Assembly (NCBI RefSeq): GCF_030532915.1
Contig: NZ_JAUNKD010000008.1
Span: 42,031 to 98,817, forward strand
DNA: 56,787 bases
Reading direction: 5' to 3'
Source of the DNA: Capnocytophaga sp.
GTDB lineage: Bacteria > Bacteroidota > Bacteroidia > Flavobacteriales > Flavobacteriaceae
Positions 52,778 through 56,787 of the stretch are shown piece by piece. Position 1 is the stretch's first letter. Every line of letters starts with the position of its first letter. The notes beneath the pieces were generated by a model. It was given only the letters and a program-made list of their open reading frames with translations. It did no database searches and had not been told where the DNA came from. A program made the position numbers and the translations under genes.

Positions 52778-53686
52778 ATGATTATGTTTAATTGGAAAAG
52801 TATCGGTTTATGTATTGTTGCCCTTTTTGCTTTTCAGCAATCTTCGGCTCAGTTTAACCTCTTGAACGCAAGAGAAGTAAATGAAATTGGAGAAAAAAGT
52901 GAAGCTCAAATTGAGGCTGACAACGACAAACCACTGCCTTATGGATATGTGGATGACAGAGACATTCTTTGGTCTGTTGAAGTATGGGAAATAATTGATT
53001 TGAACGAAAGAATGAACTTCCCGTTGCTTTTCCCGACAGACACCCTTGATGTGGATTCGTATCGTCGTTCGCTTTACGATGTGTTGTTGAAAAACATCAA
53101 AAACGGAAAATTAAAGGATGTTTACGTTGATTCGTACTTCACGGAAAAAAGAACATTCAATGATTTGAGTGCAGCCCTGTCAAAAGTGGACACACTTTCA
53201 GCAGGTTACGACCAACTCAATGCCGGAGAATCGCTTTCTCCGGAGTACGTAACACGCCGAAATTTAGAAGCGGCTGACATCGCTCAGTATCGCATCAGAG
53301 GGCTTTGGTACTTTGATAAGCGTCAAGGCGAATTAAAGTATCGTTTGTTGGCAATTGCGCCCGTAGCTCCCGATGTGAACTTCATTGATGCTGATGACGC
53401 AACGGGTTCTGCCTTAGTGGAATTGTTCTGGGTGTTCTACCCGCAAGCGCGCGAGGTATTGCACGAGGCAAAAACCTTTAACCGTAAGAATAATGCCAAA
53501 CCAATGTCATTTGACCATTTGCTCAACGCGCGATTGTTCAGTGCCGTTATCTATAAGGAAGCCAACGTTTACGGCGACAGACCGATTAAGGACTATCTGC
53601 CAGACAACTCACTTTTCCAACTTTTGGAATCGGATAAAATCAAAGAATCAATCCGAAGTAAAGAACAAGATATGTGGGCTAATTAA
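52778..53686 (+). CDS. gldN: T9SS/gliding protein GldN
   Basis: 302 aa. Signal peptide about 1-24 (VALFAFQQSSAQ). Recognisable GldN/PorN body: YGYVDDRDILWSVEVWEIID, MNFPLLFPTDT and IKDYLPDNSLFQLLESDKIK near the C-terminus. It associates with GldK in the periplasmic ring. Start ATG at 52778 lies 4 bp after the gldM stop; a second ATG at 52784 is possible. A strong terminator closes the operon. Confidence 0.97.
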   Translation: MIMFNWKSIGLCIVALFAFQQSSAQFNLLNAREVNEIGEKSEAQIEADNDKPLPYGYVDDRDILWSVEVWEIIDLNERMNFPLLFPTDTLDVDSYRRSLYDVLLKNIKNGKLKDVYVDSYFTEKRTFNDLSAALSKVDTLSAGYDQLNAGESLSPEYVTRRNLEAADIAQYRIRGLWYFDKRQGELKYRLLAIAPVAPDVNFIDADDATGSALVELFWVFYPQAREVLHEAKTFNRKNNAKPMSFDHLLNARLFSAVIYKEANVYGDRPIKDYLPDNSLFQLLESDKIKESIRSKEQDMWAN

Positions 53687-53711
53687 TTTAAATTCACAGA
53701 AATATCTTTAT

Positions 53712-53755
53712 AAAACTGTTTTAAGAACAACTCTGTTTTTAAAACAGTTTTTTTA
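53712..53755 (+). terminator. Terminator of the gldKLMN operon
   Basis: A 17-bp stem (53712-53728 with 53735-53751, one G-U) and a six-base loop, followed by T's. Confidence 0.92.
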
Positions 53756-53770
53756 TTGCGAGATATAAAT

Positions 53771-53778
53771 TACTTTTG
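53771..53778 (+). promoter_or_regulatory. -7 box of the FAD oxidoreductase gene
   Basis: TACTTTTG, 22 bp before the ATG at 53801; supports that start over an in-frame upstream TTG at 53756. Confidence 0.5.
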
Positions 53779-53800
53779 CGCGAAAATTAATCTGATTTTT

Positions 53801-54850
53801 ATGTTTGATTTTATCGTTGTAGGCGCGGGTTTGGCGGGGGTTACTTTTTGTAACTTACTGGAAAAGAATCGTAAATCGTTTTGCATTATCAGTAACAACT
53901 CGCAAATTGCAAGTTTGGTTGCCGGAGGGGTTTACAATCCCGTTGTTTTAAAGCGTTTTACGCCTGTTTGGAAAGCCGATGAGCAAATGCAACTTTTAAC
54001 GCATTTTTACGCCGAAATTGAGCAAAAAATCAACGCAAAAATCAATATTCCCATTCCGGTTTTACGAAAATTCACTTCGGTGGAAGAGCAAAACAACTGG
54101 TTTTGTGCTTCTGATAAAAACACACTTGCGGCTTATCTGAATCCGAATGTTATTTCAGTAGATAAAAACCACCTTCCGGCACCATTTGGTTTTGGACAGG
54201 TGTGGCAAACGGGCAGGCTGGACGTAAAAACCTATCTCAATGCGTGCCTTACTCGCTGGAAAAACGAGGGCGTATTCCATCAAAAAACCTTTGATTACAG
54301 TGAGTTACAAATTACTGATACAGCGATTCACTACAAATCCGTACCGGCTAAAAACATTGTTTTTTGTGAAGGTTACGGAATTGTGAAAAATCCTTTTTTC
54401 AATTACCTGCCAATGAAACCCTGCAAAGGTGAAACATTAACGATTTATGTGCCTGATTTGCAATTAAAAGAAATCGTTAAAAGCGATGGCGTAATGCTCC
54501 CGATGGGTAATGATTTTTACAAAATTGGGGCTACTTACCGGTGGGATGATTTAAGTGATACCATTACCGATGAAGCGCGCAGCGAATTAATCGAAAAACT
54601 CAACAAATTGATAACCTGCCGATACGAAATTGTGGAGCAGGAAGCCGCCATTCGCCCGACCGTTTCAGACCGTCGCCCATTGGTGGGGAAGCATCCTAAT
54701 TACAACAACGTTTGGATTATCAACGGATTAGGTACGCGTGGCGTGATGAATGCTCCATTTACGGCAACAGCGCTTTACAACAAGGTTTTTAACGATACGG
54801 AAATTGATAACGAGATGAATATCAGCCGATATCAACATTATAATAAATAG
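53801..54850 (+). CDS. FAD-dependent oxidoreductase (DAO/glycine oxidase-like)
   Basis: 349 aa from the ATG at 53801. Dinucleotide-binding motif IVVGAGLAGVTFC starts at residue 6. Later landmarks are VAGGVYNPVVLKRFTP, KNIVFCEGYG and the C-terminal VWIINGLGTRGVMNAPFTA, which matches the FAD-binding end of DAO-family amine/amino-acid oxidases such as DadA, ThiO and the MnmC C-terminal domain. Substrate unknown. It lies after the gld terminator and 15 bp before a 2-hydroxyacid dehydrogenase gene. Confidence 0.85.
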   Translation: MFDFIVVGAGLAGVTFCNLLEKNRKSFCIISNNSQIASLVAGGVYNPVVLKRFTPVWKADEQMQLLTHFYAEIEQKINAKINIPIPVLRKFTSVEEQNNWFCASDKNTLAAYLNPNVISVDKNHLPAPFGFGQVWQTGRLDVKTYLNACLTRWKNEGVFHQKTFDYSELQITDTAIHYKSVPAKNIVFCEGYGIVKNPFFNYLPMKPCKGETLTIYVPDLQLKEIVKSDGVMLPMGNDFYKIGATYRWDDLSDTITDEARSELIEKLNKLITCRYEIVEQEAAIRPTVSDRRPLVGKHPNYNNVWIINGLGTRGVMNAPFTATALYNKVFNDTEIDNEMNISRYQHYNK

Positions 54851-54865
54851 TTTAAAAGAACAAGA

Positions 54866-55804
54866 ATGAAAATACTTCATTTAGACACAAATCATCCGTT
54901 ACTAATTGAGCAACTTGCACAAAACGGATTTGAAAATCACGAAGATTACACCGGCACCAAGGCGGAAGTGGAGCGCAAAATCCATTTGTATGACGGCATT
55001 GTGTTGCGCAGTCGTTTTTCTATTGATAAATCGTTCATCGAAAAAGCCACAAACCTCAAATTTATAGCGCGTGTGGGGGCGGGATTGGAAAATATTGATT
55101 GTGAGTTTGCTCAGAGCAAAGGTATTGAGCTGATTGCTTCCCCCGAAGGAAACCGAAATGCGGTGGGCGAGCATACGTTGGGAATGTTGCTGGCGTTGCT
55201 CAACAAATTCAAAAAAGCCGATACCGAAATCAGGCAAGGAGTGTGGTTGCGTGAAGAAAATCGCGGTTGGGAGCTCGACTATAAAACCGTGGGCATTATT
55301 GGTTACGGAAATATGGGAAAAGCCTTTGCTAAGAAATTGCAAGGGTTTGATTGTCAAGTGATTTGTTACGACATCAAACCTGATGTGGGCGATAAAAACG
55401 CACGGCAGGTGTCGCTTGACGAATTTTTCCAAAAAGCGGAAATCGTCAGTTTGCACACGCCACAAACTCCGCTTACACTGAAAATGGTAAACGCCGATTT
55501 TATCAATCGCTTTGCCAATCCGTTTTGGTTGCTCAATACGGCTCGGGGTAAAAGTGTGGTTACCAGTGATTTAGTTCAAGCACTACAATCCGGAAAAATA
55601 TTAGGTGCAGGGCTTGATGTGTTGGAATACGAAAAATCGTCGTTTGAAGATTTCTTTTCTGATGACAACCTTCCCAACGATTTTAAATATTTGTTGCAAG
55701 CCGATAACGTGATGCTCACGCCACATATTGCCGGATGGACTATCGAAAGCAAAACAAAATTAGCGCAAGTAATTGTAGATAAGATTGTTACAAGATTTTC
55801 GTAA
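54866..55804 (+). CDS. D-isomer-specific 2-hydroxyacid dehydrogenase
   Basis: 312 aa. Rossmann motif GIIGYGNMGKAFAKKL (about 146-161) binds NAD(P). Catalytic residues: Arg in LLNTARGKSVV, Glu in GLDVLEYEKS, His in LTPHIAGWT. The N-terminal catalytic domain contains GIVLRSRFSIDKSFIEKATN and FIARVGAGLENIDCEFAQSK. It resembles the phosphoglycerate dehydrogenase/hydroxypyruvate reductase branch but lacks an ACT domain, so the exact substrate stays open. Likely co-transcribed with the preceding oxidoreductase. Confidence 0.9.
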   Translation: MKILHLDTNHPLLIEQLAQNGFENHEDYTGTKAEVERKIHLYDGIVLRSRFSIDKSFIEKATNLKFIARVGAGLENIDCEFAQSKGIELIASPEGNRNAVGEHTLGMLLALLNKFKKADTEIRQGVWLREENRGWELDYKTVGIIGYGNMGKAFAKKLQGFDCQVICYDIKPDVGDKNARQVSLDEFFQKAEIVSLHTPQTPLTLKMVNADFINRFANPFWLLNTARGKSVVTSDLVQALQSGKILGAGLDVLEYEKSSFEDFFSDDNLPNDFKYLLQADNVMLTPHIAGWTIESKTKLAQVIVDKIVTRFS

Positions 55805-55821
55805 TGGTAGGCATCAAACTA

Positions 55822-55867
55822 AATTGCTTGAAATGGTTTAATGTAACTTGAACCATTTCAGGCAATT
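55822..55867. terminator. Long hairpin, probable bidirectional terminator
   Basis: Arms 55822-55838 and 55851-55867 pair over 17 bp (one G-U) around a 12-base loop. It lies between the dehydrogenase stop and the stop of the converging gene remnant. T-rich flanks are short. Confidence 0.6.
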
Positions 55868-55876
55868 GACTTATTT

Positions 55877-56053
55877 TCAGAATCTGTAACCGATGCGTGC
55901 ATCAAAGTTTAGATTAATCCCGAGATGGTTTCCTTCTTGGGTAAGATACTGCGGAAGGAGGATAGTGCCTTCCGTTGTTGCGGGTGCATCCGTCCGGATT
56001 ACTTCCGAGAACGCAACGTTGCGCATTCGCAAGCCGATTCCTGATTTTATCAG
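55877..56053 (-). pseudogene. C-terminal stump of an outer-membrane beta-barrel protein gene
   Basis: Minus-strand frame from 56053 to the TGA at 55877-55879 encodes 58 residues, LIKSGIGLRMRNVAFSEV to ending LNFDARIGYRF. The alternating pattern and terminal Phe are those of an outer-membrane barrel C-terminus. A TAG stop lies directly upstream in frame and there is no start codon at the front; the next upstream gene (56064-56663) begins to occupy the place of the lost 5' part. A full family assignment is not possible from this piece. Confidence 0.65.
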
Positions 56054-56063
56054 CTATGATTGA

Positions 56064-56663
56064 TTATTTTTTTCTGTGTTGTTTGATTTTTAAATCTGGA
56101 AAATGACTTATTTTACTTTTGAGGAAATTTTTAGGTACGATGTAACTTAAAAATAGAGTAACCAACACGACTGACACCAAGTTACAAAACAAGTTCAGTT
56201 CTGAATAGATAGCCTTCATTAAAAGAACTCCCCAAGCCAAGGTAATGACAAATGAAAAGAATATTGCAATTTTTGAAGTAGATATGTTAGCTCCTGTATG
56301 AGGTTTTAGATAATTATTTTGAATTTTTTTGTTCGCAAATACAAAATAAACCCTATCTTCGTTGTCTAAATTTAGAGTGTTTTCTTCACAATCATTAATA
56401 AGCATAATGAAGTTGATATTCCAAAAATAATATCCTTTACTTGACCAATATAAAAAAAGAGAAGTTGTGTATCCTAGCACAAGAACGATGGTTTTTTCGG
56501 TATCCATTTCTTTGTGGGGTAAGATAGTGTAATATCCCACAAACAAAGCCCCGATGGCTATATAAAAATAAGAAATCCATTTATTAAAATTTTCGTAATG
56601 AAAATTTCTTGCTTTGATAAGATAATCATACCTCTCTTTTGATTCCAATCCTCTTTTAATCAT
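56064..56663 (-). CDS. Multi-pass membrane protein, possibly RipA-family
   Basis: 199 aa. Four hydrophobic segments in two hairpins: about 32-50 and 58-78 (WISYFYIAIGALFVGYYTIL, IVLVLGYTTSLFLYW), then about 128-150 and 155-173 (IAIFFSFVITLAWGVLLM, LFCNLVSVVLVTLFLSYIV), with a soluble segment between them. The N-terminal RYDYLIKARNFHYENFNKWI recalls proteins annotated as RipA-family octameric membrane proteins, a low-confidence match. It sits beside a decayed outer-membrane gene and looks like an acquired gene. AT content is higher than in its neighbours. Confidence 0.6.
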   Translation of the reverse strand: MIKRGLESKERYDYLIKARNFHYENFNKWISYFYIAIGALFVGYYTILPHKEMDTEKTIVLVLGYTTSLFLYWSSKGYYFWNINFIMLINDCEENTLNLDNEDRVYFVFANKKIQNNYLKPHTGANISTSKIAIFFSFVITLAWGVLLMKAIYSELNLFCNLVSVVLVTLFLSYIVPKNFLKSKISHFPDLKIKQHRKK

Positions 56664-56688
56664 AAGTTTATGTAAATTAAAGATAAAA

Positions 56689-56712
56689 GGGCGAAAAATC
56701 TTTCGCCCCTAC
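56689..56712 (-). repeat. GTAG-footed hairpin (REP-like), copy 3
   Basis: On the minus strand GTAG (56712-56709) precedes a stem GGGCGAAA closed by TTTCGCCC. It differs from copy 2 (27941-27964) at three of 24 positions, two of which form a compensated base pair in the stem. Confidence 0.68.
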
Positions 56713-56722
56713 ATTTTTCAAA

Positions 56723-56787
56723 TTAATTGCCGGTCGGTGCTACCGACCCCATAACAAACCTTAATTCGCCGCCGTTTTTAAGCTCTT
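56723..56787 (-). CDS. Possible GH92-type glycosidase, C-terminal codons only
   Basis: Minus-strand frame entering at the right edge reads ELKNGGELRFVMGSVAPTGN and stops at 56725-56723. The NGG-x-L-x-F-x-M-x-x-x-P pattern resembles the extreme C-terminus of GH92 alpha-mannosidases. Only about 20 codons are visible, so this is tentative; an overlapping frame (ending SLKTAAN) is also open. Confidence 0.35.
   Translation of the reverse strand, partial: ELKNGGELRFVMGSVAPTGN

Noticed and set aside
54902-55465. 187-codon minus-strand ORF
   Set aside because: It is antisense to the 2-hydroxyacid dehydrogenase, whose catalytic motifs are all in the plus frame.
1-56787. CRISPR array, tRNA, rRNA, prophage or intact insertion sequence
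   Set aside because: I saw no regularly spaced identical repeats with unique spacers (the CAAAC arrays are 10-bp units without spacers), no tRNA-like arms, and no transposase, integrase or phage structural gene.

Overview
The window looks like chromosome of an AT-rich member of the Bacteroidota, most likely Flavobacteriaceae; Capnocytophaga is my best guess, made from gene content and not from a search. Grounds: a gldK-L-M-N type IX secretion (T9SS) core, two SusC/SusD pairs, secreted proteins with gliding-type (type B) C-terminal sorting domains, lipoproteins of Bacteroidota-only families (NigD-like, DUF5018-like, Omp28-like), and many copies of the Bacteroidota promoter -7 box TAnnTTTG a short distance before genes. 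I saw no tRNA, rRNA, CRISPR array, intact insertion sequence or prophage.

Layout. 1-4.7 kb: 3'-truncated aspartate ammonia-lyase, an ECF sigma factor overlapping an anti-sigma/beta-barrel fusion, and a NigD-like lipoprotein, all on the minus strand. 4.8-9.1 kb: dxs, a DUF3078-type protein, thymidine kinase and a TerC-type membrane protein, ending at a strong terminator. 9.6-15.1 kb: SusC-SusD-DUF5018-type lipoprotein operon. 15.4-21.4 kb: NAD(P)HX repair enzyme, a polyprenyl-phosphate GlcNAc-1-P transferase-like protein, mutS and a membrane protein. 21.5-25.4 kb: surface-glycan cluster (DUF5672-type and CgeB-like glycosyltransferases converging on an O-antigen ligase-like protein and a GT90-type glycosyltransferase). 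25.7-27.9 kb: maltose-type transporter plus beta-phosphoglucomutase.

28-43.7 kb is the most distinctive block: an Omp28-like thioredoxin-fold lipoprotein, three tandem paralogous metzincin proteases (931, 1143 and 1068 aa) with T9SS type B sorting domains and differing stalks, then a second SusC/SusD pair. 43.7-45.1 kb holds two tandem copies of a VapC-type toxin-antitoxin module; both genes of one copy are frameshifted. 45.1-48.8 kb: DUF502 protein, small beta-barrel protein, prolyl oligopeptidase lipoprotein. 49-53.7 kb: gldKLMN. 53.8-55.8 kb: FAD oxidoreductase and D-2-hydroxyacid dehydrogenase. The right end holds the 3' stump of an outer-membrane protein gene, a multi-pass membrane protein and the last codons of a possible glycoside hydrolase.

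How the parts may work together (inference): the GldKLMN machine encoded here would export the three proteases, which would degrade host protein or glycoprotein at the cell surface; the neighbouring SusC/SusD pair could import products and the periplasmic/lipoprotein peptidases could finish digestion. Besides coding genes, the intergenic DNA carries several structured elements: helically phased CAAAC decamer arrays, a 36-bp perfect palindrome, GTAG-footed REP-like hairpins, and a 20-bp-stem hairpin.
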